The notes beneath the pieces were generated by a model, which worked only from the letters and a program-made list of their open reading frames with translations, was not told the DNA's origin and searched no databases. From assembly GCA_965247435.1 (NCBI GenBank), contig OZ252019.1, positions 1,302,001 to 1,366,000 of the forward strand: 64,000 bases of DNA, written 5' to 3'. This DNA is from Ilyomonas sp965247435 (lineage in GTDB: Bacteria; Bacteroidota; Bacteroidia; Chitinophagales; Chitinophagaceae). Numbering within the stretch: position 1 is the first letter of the stretch; each line of letters starts with the position of its first letter. The position numbers and the translations under genes were made by a program. Shown here piece by piece: positions 1 through 8,394 of this stretch.

Positions 1-879
1 GTAACCGGCGCAAAGCTGCAATCGGTCTGCGAAAAGCCGCTGGGCGAGTATCCGGGCGATGCTAAAGTGATGGAATGTTTGCATATTGCCAACCTGATGG
101 AACAGGCGGCGGCCTTTGATATTATTCATAATCACTTCGATTTTTTACCACTTACTTATTCCCGTTTAATCCGTACACCGGTTATTACCACGATACATGG
201 TTTTTCTTCCCCGGCCATTGTTCCGGTTTACAAAAAATACAACCGGCATACACACTATGTTTCCATCAGCAACAGTGACCGGCATCCGGACTTAAAGTAC
301 CTTGACACGGTGTACAACGGCTTAGATGAAAAGCAGTTTTCTTTTGGGGAGGGAAGCGGAAATTACTTATTATATTTTGGAAGAATTCATCCGCATAAAG
401 GTGCATACGAAGCCATACAAATCGCACTTCAGTCCAACAAAAAATTGATTCTTTGCGGGCTGATCCAGGACCAGGTTTATTTTGATGAAAAAGTGGCTCC
501 GCACCTGAATGATCCTTCTATTACTTATCTCGGAAATGCCGGGCCGGAACAGCGAAATGAATTGTTAGGCAATGCAATGGCACTGTTGCACCCCATAAGT
601 TTTGAAGAGCCGTTTGGGTTAAGTGTGGCAGAAGCCATGCTATGTGGCACACCGGTTATCGCGTATGAAAGAGGTGCGATGAAAGAATTAATTGTTGACG
701 GCAAGACCGGCTTTTTAGTAAAGACTGTAGAAGAGGCAATCGTTGCAGTAGAAAAGATAAAAAATATTCGCAGGTGTGAATGCCGTAAACATGCACTGGA
801 CAAATTCAGCAGCGTGGTAATGACGGCAAGCTATATAAAATTGTATGAGCGGATTGCCCGGAAATCAAACAGCCTTTAA
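1..879 (+). CDS. Glycosyltransferase family 4, 5' end outside window
   Basis: C-terminal part of a retaining GT-B glycosyltransferase. The frame is open to base 1 with no convincing start, so the gene begins upstream. The visible protein ends with the GT4 nucleotide-sugar-binding half: YFGRIHPHKG (start of the second Rossmann domain), then EEPFGLSVAEAMLCGTPVIA with the EX7E glutamates and GAMKELIVDG. Such enzymes transfer a sugar from an NDP-sugar to a glycan or lipid acceptor at the cytoplasmic face; the acceptor cannot be told from sequence. It converges with a GH130 gene 13 bases downstream. Seen: family motifs. Inferred: that the two genes act on the same oligosaccharide. Confidence 0.9.
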   Translation, partial: VTGAKLQSVCEKPLGEYPGDAKVMECLHIANLMEQAAAFDIIHNHFDFLPLTYSRLIRTPVITTIHGFSSPAIVPVYKKYNRHTHYVSISNSDRHPDLKYLDTVYNGLDEKQFSFGEGSGNYLLYFGRIHPHKGAYEAIQIALQSNKKLILCGLIQDQVYFDEKVAPHLNDPSITYLGNAGPEQRNELLGNAMALLHPISFEEPFGLSVAEAMLCGTPVIAYERGAMKELIVDGKTGFLVKTVEEAIVAVEKIKNIRRCECRKHALDKFSSVVMTASYIKLYERIARKSNSL

Positions 880-892
880 AGATGTTTTCTGC

Positions 893-2353
893 CTATTCTT
901 TTTTCAGTAATTCATCCAATAAATCTTTTATCGGTACTGTGGCGAAAGAAGAAGCATGGTCGGAAACGGCATACGGAATCACTAATTTATCACCATGAAT
1001 TATGGAGCCGCAGGAATATACCACATTAGGCACATAGCCATCCCGCTCTTCCTCGTTGGGCACCAGCAATGGCTCTTTTAAGCGGCCTATCTCTCTGGTC
1101 GGATCATTCAGATCAAACAGGCTTGCACCTAAACAATATTTACGCATCGGCCCAACGCCATGCGTGATGATCAGCCAGCCATCTTCTGTTTCTATCGGTG
1201 AGCCGGCATTGCCTACCTGCACAAATTCCCACGGATATTTTGGTTGCTGCAGTAATGTAGCCTCTTCCCACAAATAAATGTCGTCGGAAAACATAATATA
1301 GTTATTGATTCCGTCAATACGCGAGATCATGGCGTACTGCCCGTTTATCTTTTTTGGAAACAGGGCGAGATTTTTATTAATCGCTGCCCGGCCATGCAGC
1401 GGTGCTATTTTAAAGTGCAGGAAGTCTTTGGTAATAATCAACTGCGGTAAAATAAAAGAGCCATCATACGCTGTATAAGTAGCGATATATGTAAACGTAC
1501 CATCGTCTTCCGTAAATTTTACAAAACGCGCATCTTCTACTCCGTTTTTTTCGGTACGTGTTACCGGAAAAATTACGCGTTCGGATAACAAGGAATCAGG
1601 AGAAAATTGTAGCTCGTAGCTCGTATTCACAATACTCAAAACATCATATTGCATCCCTTTTTTCTGGGCGGGCGACGCTAACGTTTCCAGGGCATTTTTT
1701 AGTACAATTTCTATGTCTTTATACGAAAAAGAATTTTGCAACTGGTTTAAAATAGTATGTTGAATTTCTTCCGGTACCGCCATCTGCAGCAATGCATTGG
1801 CAAATACAATTTTACTATCCCTGTTTTGTTCTGTTAAAATGCCCTCTCTGAGAAATGAACCGGATTTTGCAAAGGATATCATGCCTGTTGCATCTAATAT
1901 ACCCTGCTTGAAAACGATAGAGGAAATATGACTTTCGCCGGTTGCCCTGAAACTGACAATCACCCTTTTTTCTCCGGCTTTCACTCCAATCTGATCAGGA
2001 TCTTGTACAATGGAAGGATTAAATAATGCAGCAGCTTCAATAGAATACTCCATGGTGAAATAAGAGCCAATCAGCAATGTTTTATTTTCAGATAATATAG
2101 GTAATGCTTCATCCGGCACCAGATACCGGATTAAATTATAATGTTTTAGAAAAATGGACTGTATGTTTATGTAACGGCCTGAAAATTCCTCTAAAACATT
2201 CCCTAACACTGCTGTCGCGGCTGCTTCCTCCAGTTGCAGCACCTTATTGATGATTACCAGCGAACGCTCATTGCCGGTATTGAAAAACCTTGGAATTACT
2301 TTTTTATAATCAGGATTCAATCTGATGTTGCTCCTAGTAATTATTAATGGCAT
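893..2353 (-). CDS. GH130-family glycosidase / mannoside phosphorylase-like protein
   Basis: 486-residue protein resembling glycoside hydrolase family 130, five-bladed propeller enzymes that phosphorolyse or hydrolyse beta-mannosides. The C-terminal 270 residues carry the family pattern: NGVEDARFVKF, YIATYTAYDG, WEFVQVGNAGSPIETEDGW, ITHGVGPMRKY and PNVVYSCGSI. The N-terminal 220 residues are an extra helical extension seen in the longer Bacteroidota members. No signal peptide is visible, so a cytoplasmic enzyme is likely. ATG at 2353 is the first start in frame. It converges with a GT4 gene, a pairing common in this phylum. Substrate and choice between phosphorolysis and hydrolysis are not decided by what I can see. 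Confidence 0.82.
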   Translation of the reverse strand: MPLIITRSNIRLNPDYKKVIPRFFNTGNERSLVIINKVLQLEEAAATAVLGNVLEEFSGRYINIQSIFLKHYNLIRYLVPDEALPILSENKTLLIGSYFTMEYSIEAAALFNPSIVQDPDQIGVKAGEKRVIVSFRATGESHISSIVFKQGILDATGMISFAKSGSFLREGILTEQNRDSKIVFANALLQMAVPEEIQHTILNQLQNSFSYKDIEIVLKNALETLASPAQKKGMQYDVLSIVNTSYELQFSPDSLLSERVIFPVTRTEKNGVEDARFVKFTEDDGTFTYIATYTAYDGSFILPQLIITKDFLHFKIAPLHGRAAINKNLALFPKKINGQYAMISRIDGINNYIMFSDDIYLWEEATLLQQPKYPWEFVQVGNAGSPIETEDGWLIITHGVGPMRKYCLGASLFDLNDPTREIGRLKEPLLVPNEEERDGYVPNVVYSCGSIIHGDKLVIPYAVSDHASSFATVPIKDLLDELLKKE

Positions 2354-2678
2354 TAATTTGACAGATATTTATTGAAGGTAGGTGAATAAGAAAGGAAGCT
2401 CTGCTTAATTAAACCTTAGAAATTTATTGAAGAAAAATGGTCTTCTTTTGCGTACACGCAACACCGGTTTGCTGATGACTGATCTAAGGAGAAGCAAGCC
2501 TGCCGCCGATGAAAACAAAAGCGCCGGCCGTGGGTTTATTGTTGCCGCCTTACTCCGGATTGACACATTCGATATTATTATTCATTAATTATTTTACAAC
2601 TATAAATTTTAGATTTCTATTTTTGAAGCAAACACCGTATAAAAATAATCCGGGAATGGCAGCGTTCCTTTTCAATGT
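2354..2678. other. Intergenic region between divergent genes, 325 bases
   Basis: AT-rich spacer between the GH130 gene (minus) and the ABC ATPase gene (plus), so it should hold both promoters. I see no RNA gene or strong hairpin and no unambiguous TAnnTTTG element. Confidence 0.4.
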
Positions 2679-3662
2679 ATGAGTTTATTACAGGTATTGG
2701 CCGTAAGCAGGAAGGAAGGAGAAATTCACACCGTAAAAGAGGTGAGTTTTAGCCAGCAATCTTTTCAAAAGATAGGTATAGCCGGCGAAACAGGCTCTGG
2801 TAAGAGTACTTTGCTTAAAATGATAGCCGGATTGGTACAGCCGACGACTGGCGAAATTCTGTTTGAGGGCAGGAAGATCCGCGGCCCGCAAGAGCAGTTA
2901 TTACCAGGGCACTCCGATATTGCTTATTTATCGCAGCATTTTGAGCTGCGCAATAACTACAGAGTAGCCGAAGTGCTGAGTATGGCTAATAATATTTCCA
3001 ATGAAGAAGCCGCTATTATCTATAAAGTTTGCAGGATCAGTCACCTGCTGAAAAGAAAAACAGACCAGCTTTCGGGTGGCGAAAAGCAACGTATTGCGCT
3101 GGCAAAATTACTTACGGCTGCACCAGCATTGTTGCTGCTGGACGAGCCCTTTTCAAATTTAGATACGGCGCATAAAAATATGATGAAAGCGGTTATTGCA
3201 GATATCAGCGATATCCTGAATATCACCTGCGTGCTGGTTTCGCACGATCCTGCCGATGTGCTTTCGTGGGCAGATCAGGTACTTATTATGCAGGATGGCA
3301 AAATGATCCAGCAGGGAAGCCCGGAACAAGTATATAAGCAGCCGGTGAACGAATACGCGGCAGCACTTTTTGGAAGCTATACGATTATAAGCCTGGATTT
3401 GGTAGAAGACTTTATAGCCTTATTTGGTATTAATATAAATGGCAGGGATATTTTCATCCGCTCGGAGAATTTTAAAATTACGAAAGATAAATCCGGGACT
3501 TTAGCGGCTATAGTTACTAAAGTAATGTTCTGTGGAAGTTATTATGAGATTGAAGCAAAGATTTTGAAAGACACGCTTATAATTAAAACAAATCTGCGTA
3601 ATATTATCAGGGGCGAAACTATTTATATTTCTGTAGCTGCCGAAGATGTGTGGTATGTGTAA
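2679..3662 (+). CDS. ABC transporter ATP-binding protein with C-terminal TOBE-like domain
   Basis: 327-residue ABC ATPase. Walker A GETGSGKST is at residues 36-44, followed by a Q-loop (YLSQH), the signature LSGGEKQRIALAKLL, Walker B LLLLDEPFSNLD and H-loop VSHDPADV. The last 90 residues form a beta-rich extension like the TOBE domain of PotA/FbpC-type importers of polyamines, iron or sulfate. No permease or binding-protein gene is adjacent, so the partner must be elsewhere or the protein works alone. ATG at 2679 is chosen because the N-terminal strand pattern before Walker A fits directly; another ATG lies at 2675 in a different frame. Substrate unknown. Confidence 0.85.
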   Translation: MSLLQVLAVSRKEGEIHTVKEVSFSQQSFQKIGIAGETGSGKSTLLKMIAGLVQPTTGEILFEGRKIRGPQEQLLPGHSDIAYLSQHFELRNNYRVAEVLSMANNISNEEAAIIYKVCRISHLLKRKTDQLSGGEKQRIALAKLLTAAPALLLLDEPFSNLDTAHKNMMKAVIADISDILNITCVLVSHDPADVLSWADQVLIMQDGKMIQQGSPEQVYKQPVNEYAAALFGSYTIISLDLVEDFIALFGININGRDIFIRSENFKITKDKSGTLAAIVTKVMFCGSYYEIEAKILKDTLIIKTNLRNIIRGETIYISVAAEDVWYV

Positions 3663-3706
3663 ATACTTTAAATGCAGGGATCATCCGTAGCAGGAATATT
3701 ATGTTC

Positions 3707-3740
3707 TTTGTATTTCTGCTAACAGCAAAATCTTAATTTG
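3707..3740 (+). promoter_or_regulatory. Possible Bacteroidota-type promoter for the amidase gene
   Basis: TTTG at 3707-3710 and TTAATTTG at 3733-3740, 22 bases apart, approximate the -33 TTTG and -7 TAnnTTTG elements of the phylum. One base of the -7 box departs from consensus. The start codon follows 43 bases later. Confidence 0.35.
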
Positions 3741-3782
3741 CAATACACGATTTTCAACACCGGTAATACAATCTCTAACTAC

Positions 3783-5402
3783 ATGAACAGAAGAAATTTT
3801 CTAAAAAATACATCGTTTGCGGGAATTGTGTTGCCTGCCTTTGCGGTGGCAGCGCCCGATACAGTCAATGCAGTGGAAAGCAGCTTTGCAGAGGTTGCTG
3901 TTGCAGATGATACTTTTGATATTATAGAAGCAACCATAGCGGATATACAGCAGCGGATGGCCGGCAAAACACTTACTGCAAAGGAACTTACCGCTATGTA
4001 TCTTAAAAGGATTAAAGCAATAGATAAAAGCGGACCTGCCATTAATAGTGTGATTGAGTTAAATCCGGATGCACCTGCAATAGCGGAAGCCATGGATGCC
4101 GAAAGAAAACGCGGCCACCTGCGCGGGCCGCTGCACGGCATACCGGTTTTGATAAAAGACAATATTAACACCGGCGATAAGATGATGACTACCGCCGGCT
4201 CGCTGGCGCTGGTTGGAAACAGAGCGCCGGAGGATGCATTTATTGTAAAGTTGCTGCGCAATGCCGGTGCCGTGCTATTAGGTAAAACTAATTTAAGTGA
4301 GTTTGCCAATTTCCGTTCCTCGCACTCAACCAGCGGCTGGAGCAGCCGGGGCGGGCAAACAAAGTGTCCTTATGTGCTTAACAGAAACCCTTCCGGTTCC
4401 AGCGCCGGTACCGGTGCAGCCGTTGCAGCCAGTCTTTGTGTTGTGGGTATCGGCACCGAAACAGATGGCTCTATTGTAAGTCCGTCATCTGTAAACGGTT
4501 TGGTAGGTATAAAACCTACAGTCGGGCTGTGGAGCAGAAGCGGCATCATTCCTATCTCTGCCACGCAGGACACTGCCGGTCCGATGGCGCGCACGGTACG
4601 GGATGCGGCCATACTGCTTGGCGCTTTGGCAGGCGTGGATGAATCCGATCCGGTAACGAATAACAACAGTAAGAATTCATTAAAAGACTATACAACGTTT
4701 TTAGATGCCAAAGGCTTGCAGGGCAAACGCTTAGGCTTTGATAAAGCTACTAAAAAAGGTAACCCTGATATGATAGCTATGATTGATAAATCAATTGAAC
4801 TGCTAAAAGAAAAAGGAGCAACGGTTGTAGATATTGATCTTTTAAAAGCTGTTAATGAGTTGGGCGACGCAGAGTTTACGGTGCTGCAATACGAATTTAA
4901 AGATGGTTTAAATAAATACCTGGCGGGTGCTAATGCGCCTGCAAAGACTTTGAAAGACGTGATTGCTTTTAACAGTAAAAATGAAGCTGTTGCTATGCCT
5001 TATTTTAAACAGGAAACACTCATTTCATCAGACGAAAAAGGCGATCTTACTACCAAAGAATATACAGATGCGTTAACAAAATCTAACGCTGCCCGTAAAG
5101 TAATTGACGGCTTACTGCAGCAACACAACCTGGATGCTATTTGCGGCCCTACCAATGGCTTGGCTTGCTGTATTGATCTGGTGAATGGAGATTACGATAC
5201 CGGCTTTTCGCTTTCCTCCCCCGCGGCTATGGCCGGCTACCCGCATATAACGGTGCCGATGGGTTTTGTACACGAGCTGCCGGTTGGTTTTTCTTTTTTT
5301 TCTACGGCATATACAGAGCCGCAACTAATTACATTGGCTTATGCCTTCGAGCAGGCAACGAAGCAAAGGAGCGCGCCCAAATTTTTAAAAGAAGTAATAT
5401 AA
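3783..5402 (+). CDS. Exported amidase (amidase signature family)
   Basis: 539-residue serine amidase hydrolysing a carboxamide to acid and ammonia through the Ser-cisSer-Lys triad. With the start at 3783 the triad is Lys125 (VLIKDN), Ser206 (PSGSSAG) and Ser230 (TETDGSIVSP), followed by the GLVGIKPTVG stretch typical of the family. The N-terminus MNRRNFLKNTSFAG followed by an apolar stretch to about residue 25 is a Tat-type signal (RRNFLK), so export is likely. The frame extends 15 codons upstream to a TTG at 3738, but the ATG at 3783 places the twin arginine correctly. Closest in type to Gln/Asn-tRNA amidotransferase-like and 6-aminohexanoate or peptide amidases. Physiological substrate unknown. 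Confidence 0.93.
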   Translation: MNRRNFLKNTSFAGIVLPAFAVAAPDTVNAVESSFAEVAVADDTFDIIEATIADIQQRMAGKTLTAKELTAMYLKRIKAIDKSGPAINSVIELNPDAPAIAEAMDAERKRGHLRGPLHGIPVLIKDNINTGDKMMTTAGSLALVGNRAPEDAFIVKLLRNAGAVLLGKTNLSEFANFRSSHSTSGWSSRGGQTKCPYVLNRNPSGSSAGTGAAVAASLCVVGIGTETDGSIVSPSSVNGLVGIKPTVGLWSRSGIIPISATQDTAGPMARTVRDAAILLGALAGVDESDPVTNNNSKNSLKDYTTFLDAKGLQGKRLGFDKATKKGNPDMIAMIDKSIELLKEKGATVVDIDLLKAVNELGDAEFTVLQYEFKDGLNKYLAGANAPAKTLKDVIAFNSKNEAVAMPYFKQETLISSDEKGDLTTKEYTDALTKSNAARKVIDGLLQQHNLDAICGPTNGLACCIDLVNGDYDTGFSLSSPAAMAGYPHITVPMGFVHELPVGFSFFSTAYTEPQLITLAYAFEQATKQRSAPKFLKEVI

Positions 5403-5492
5403 AAACTCAATAAACTTATTATCCTGTTAAGGCCGGGAAGTGGTTATATGCTAAAGAATGAGCCAACCATGTACGGTTTTGATAATCAAATT

Positions 5493-5517
5493 AAAAGGTC
5501 TCCGATGGAGACCTTTT
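5493..5517. terminator. Hairpin terminator between convergent genes
   Basis: Perfect 11-bp inverted repeat, AAAAGGTCTCC and GGAGACCTTTT, separated by GAT. It lies between the amidase and the minus-strand LamG gene and has A/T tracts on both arms, so it can terminate in either direction. Confidence 0.85.
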
Positions 5518-5546
5518 AGTATAAGGATTTTGAAAAGAAGAATACA

Positions 5547-6416
5547 TTAATAACTGGATAGTCTGGCCACCTGTTCTGCATTAAGCGCTACATTAAATAT
5601 AGCAATCTGGTCTATAGTACCGGTAAACCAATAAGGATATTGAGAATTATACTGATTACCGGCACCAATATACAAGTCATCCCCGTTACCACTAAACTGA
5701 ACACTTCCGGTATTAGTTTGAGTAAGTTTACCATTTACATAAAAATGACCTACACCTTTAGCAAACGTGTAAACAAGATGATACCAATGGTCATTTTGTA
5801 TAAACGCTGTAGTATCTCCTTCTGCATTAAACCGGCCTGTATTAAAATTACCGTAACCGCCTGAAAAGAATTCGTGCTCTTTATCTACGTCCTGGCTGCA
5901 ATTCATTTGATGGGTATAAAAGCCATCGTCAAAAGTTAAATAATAAACGCCTGGTTGCTGGTCATTGTAACCTTTATCAAGGATACGGTTGGCATGACAC
6001 TTTCCTTCATAAAAGTCAGCAACTTTTACGATCGCAAACATGGTAATAGCCTTATCCGGATTTAAAGAAGCGCTGTTGGGCACCCGCATATAGTTATGTC
6101 CGCCAAAGTAATAGGCATTATGGGCTGCACCATTGCGGTCGGCAGTTAGCTGCGCATTGTTAAACTTGATATCATTGTGATAGCTGCTCTTATCATGCAG
6201 GTTGCCGCCATTAAAATCGTACCAGCCGACTAAGGCAGCCGTATCTATACCGGATGAAGCAACAGAAGCAAGCGAGAGAGATTCTTCTGCATTTACTGAT
6301 TGTGAAATATTGCTGTTGTTAGCTTCTTTTGTACAAGAATTCAGGCCAAAACCAGCAGTAAGTAAAATTGATGCGGAAAGCAGTGAAAAGCATGAGTTTA
6401 GAATAGTACGCTTCAT
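5547..6416 (-). CDS. LamG / concanavalin A-like domain lipoprotein
   Basis: 289-residue lipoprotein. The signal peptide ends in lipobox GLNSC followed by TKEAN, so the Cys should be lipidated. Residues about 63-287 form one LamG/laminin-G-like jelly roll: LVGWYDFNGGNLHDKS opens it, and WYHLVYTF, HFYVNGKL, LYIGAG and the closing IDQIAIFNVALNAEQ are the usual signature strands of Bacteroidota LamG proteins. These domains usually bind carbohydrate or mediate adhesion; there is no catalytic module. The acidic and Ser/Asn-rich stretch after the Cys fits export to the cell surface. The gene stands alone with a terminator at its 3' side. Confidence 0.88.
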   Translation of the reverse strand: MKRTILNSCFSLLSASILLTAGFGLNSCTKEANNSNISQSVNAEESLSLASVASSGIDTAALVGWYDFNGGNLHDKSSYHNDIKFNNAQLTADRNGAAHNAYYFGGHNYMRVPNSASLNPDKAITMFAIVKVADFYEGKCHANRILDKGYNDQQPGVYYLTFDDGFYTHQMNCSQDVDKEHEFFSGGYGNFNTGRFNAEGDTTAFIQNDHWYHLVYTFAKGVGHFYVNGKLTQTNTGSVQFSGNGDDLYIGAGNQYNSQYPYWFTGTIDQIAIFNVALNAEQVARLSSY

Positions 6417-6634
6417 AAGGGTTTTTGGTTTATTTAAGTTTCAAATATAATGGTTTATTATAATTATTTTACTTGAAAGTAAAATAATACATCTAAAAAC
6501 GGAAGTTGCATAATAGAATGGTGGCTGCCTGTTGCTTTCTGTTAGTTTGATAGGCAATGGGTAAAATACTGATCATGTTAAATTAAGAAATAAATATCAG
6601 GTCTTTACTCCTTTTTAAACTTTCAATAACTGCA

Positions 6635-7112
6635 TTACTTTTTTATAACAGAACTGTTATATAGCAGCATGCCAGCGTTTATCTGTATTTCATATAAGCC
6701 ACTGGCAAGATTGGGTACATTAATGCTTTGCGGCTGGTAAGAAAGCTGTTGCCTATACAACAATTGATTATCGGTGCTCCATATCTGTACGAGTATGCTG
6801 GCAGTGGTTTCATTACCTGTTTGTATATAAATCGTTCCATCCGTTAAAAAAGTCGGATAAGCTTTTCTATAAATTTTTTATCAGTAGTCAGATCACTTTC
6901 TTTAATCAATGAAATAGTATTCTGCTTTAGTGTGGAAGCGTAACAGCAGCCGGGGAAATATAATAGTTCGTGTAGTCTGTAAATTGTGTAACCGCCATCT
7001 GTACATAATAGCCGCCGGCAACCGCTTTCCACGATTATACTGCAACCTTTGTTTCGCCGGCTGGTATCTCACACAGGTGGCCGGAAGATTGTGTTCCGAA
7101 GGAATAGGATGT
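6635..7112 (-). pseudogene. Decayed gene for a T9SS-exported protein (type A C-terminal domain)
   Basis: Found by translating all minus frames; the pieces have no intact start. Reading 5' to 3', 7112-7036 encodes a segment ending AGETKVAV, then an in-frame TAA. The same frame continues SWKAVAGGYYVQMAVTQF and TDYTNYYISPAAVTLPH before another stop. A second frame carries KQNTISLIKESDLTTDKK. A third frame from about 6865 to 6635 carries DGTIYIQTG, ILVQIWSTDNQLLY and VPNLASGLYEIQI, and ends SSVIKK before TAA. That last piece has the strand pattern and length of a Por-secretion-tail (type A) sorting domain. So at least one nonsense and two frameshift lesions, plus loss of the 5' part. The domain call is by eye. 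Confidence 0.65.
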
Positions 7113-7144
7113 TTATAGAAATTAAAATAATTCCCTAAGCCCTG

Positions 7145-7161
7145 CGACTCCTTCGGAGTCG
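7145..7161. repeat. Short perfect palindrome, possible dispersed repeat unit
   Basis: CGACTCC and GGAGTCG around TTC: 7-bp stem, 3-base loop, next to the 5' remains of the pseudogene. No T-run follows on either strand, so it is not an obvious terminator. Similar GACTCCTTCGGAGTC-type hairpins recur in many genomes; whether it is repeated here needs the whole genome. Confidence 0.4.
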
Positions 7162-7593
7162 AACAAGCTATTACTACAAACAGCTTCTATAAACAGCTAA
7201 ACAGTTGAACCCCGCCGGTTAAAAAACAATCGTTGTTTGCCAAGGTTTTTTTCTTAATCTTTAAACTAAGAACACCAGATCTGCCGCAGCTCCAACGAAA
7301 AAACAATTTGAATCGCACCCTTGTATGGTATAATTTAATGTTCTCAGTACCATTCTTTTTATTGCAGCAGCCTGCATTTTTAATATCCGCTTAAAAAACA
7401 GGTTTGCTGTTGCCCTTAAGGCATTATACAAATCAAATAGCTGGGCATGAATTAAATAGATTAGCTTGCAACCTGTTCATCTGAGTGCCGTACCTTGTAA
7501 TTAAATTTCCTGTTACAAACGTTCGTTCCGCTTTAGCCACGCGCTTTACCTCATTCTTTACTCAGCTATTATTTAATTTAAAAAAGTATTATA
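7162..7593. other. Long leader region upstream of the RRM protein gene
   Basis: 432 bases without a supportable gene. T-rich tracts and several short inverted segments are present, but no riboswitch class is recognisable. A long 5' leader would fit the autoregulated RNA-binding protein that follows. Confidence 0.3.
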
Positions 7594-7851
7594 ATGACTA
7601 TTTATGTTTCCAACATAGGCTTTCATGTGGAAAGCAACGACCTGAAAAATTTATTTGCCGTTTATGGAGAAGTAGAAACCGCCAAAGTAGTTGCCGACAA
7701 GGCAACCAACAGGAGCAGAGGCTTTGGCTTTGTGGAGATGCAGGATGAAGCTGCCGCCAATGAAGCAATAGCAAAATTAAACGGACATGTAGTAGAAGGC
7801 AGGGCTTTAAGGGTAAACATGTCTAAGCCTAAAGAAAAAAGCTACCTGTAA
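7594..7851 (+). CDS. Single-RRM RNA-binding protein
   Basis: 85 residues making one complete RNA recognition motif and almost nothing else. RNP2 is IYVSNI at residues 3-8 and RNP1 is SRGFGFVEM at 41-49; the aromatic residues at the usual RNA-stacking positions are Tyr4, Phe44 and Phe46. The basic tail MSKPKEKSYL follows the last strand. Small RRM proteins of this type are abundant in Bacteroidota and cyanobacteria, where they bind single-stranded RNA and affect transcript levels. ATG at 7594 gives the standard N-terminus MTIYV. It appears to be a single-gene unit with a long leader. Confidence 0.95.
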   Translation: MTIYVSNIGFHVESNDLKNLFAVYGEVETAKVVADKATNRSRGFGFVEMQDEAAANEAIAKLNGHVVEGRALRVNMSKPKEKSYL

Positions 7852-8044
7852 GCCGTTTATTGCTGCAGTAATAATGTTGATCTATTAGTAATGGTAAAAG
7901 GCAAGGCTAATTTATCTTCCTCGCGCCCGCTTTGTTTAACGGGCAGTAACGTTGCAACCCTCTTACAGCAGATGAGGCGGCTACTGCCGCAATAACTTTT
8001 CTTCTTCTGTTTATAAATGCCGGCAAACACTAAAATTTAGTTAT

Positions 8045-8344
8045 ATGATTTTTATAAAAGAAAATTTACTGGGGAAAAGCTATAGCTGGAATGAAGACAG
8101 CAATAAGAAAATGCTTACAGACGGTTTTCCTACGCGTAATCGTTTCGACCGCTTTAGCGGCGATGGGATGCTGCGTATGATTAACCTGTTTAATTTTCTT
8201 GTTTCCCGGTTAACGGTTAAAGAAGGTCAGCGTATTGAAAACAGTATTGTAAAAGAATTGCCGCTGCAGTTGAGCACCGAACTGTCTGTTTTTAACTGGC
8301 TTAAAGGAAAACATATAAACAACCCAGACAATAAATTGAAGTGA
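8045..8344 (+). CDS. Conserved-looking small protein of unknown function
   Basis: 99 residues, no recognised domain, signal peptide or membrane helix. It has a mixed-charge N-terminal half (MIFIKENLLGKSYSWNEDS), a central segment rich in Arg/Asp/Phe (RNRFDRFSGDGML), and a probable amphipathic helix MINLFNFLVSRLTVKEGQR. Codon usage matches neighbouring genes and the frame is clean, so it is probably expressed. It could be a stress-associated protein, since it follows the RRM gene by 193 bases, but nothing in the sequence proves a role. Confidence 0.6.
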   Translation: MIFIKENLLGKSYSWNEDSNKKMLTDGFPTRNRFDRFSGDGMLRMINLFNFLVSRLTVKEGQRIENSIVKELPLQLSTELSVFNWLKGKHINNPDNKLK

Positions 8345-8394
8345 AGAGAAAAGATTTTCAGCTTGCCATTTCAATGGCAGTTGCAATCTGTTCT

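Noticed and set aside
3738..3782. TTG start extending the amidase by 15 codons
   Set aside because: The ATG at 3783 gives a proper twin-arginine signal; the extension would bury it.
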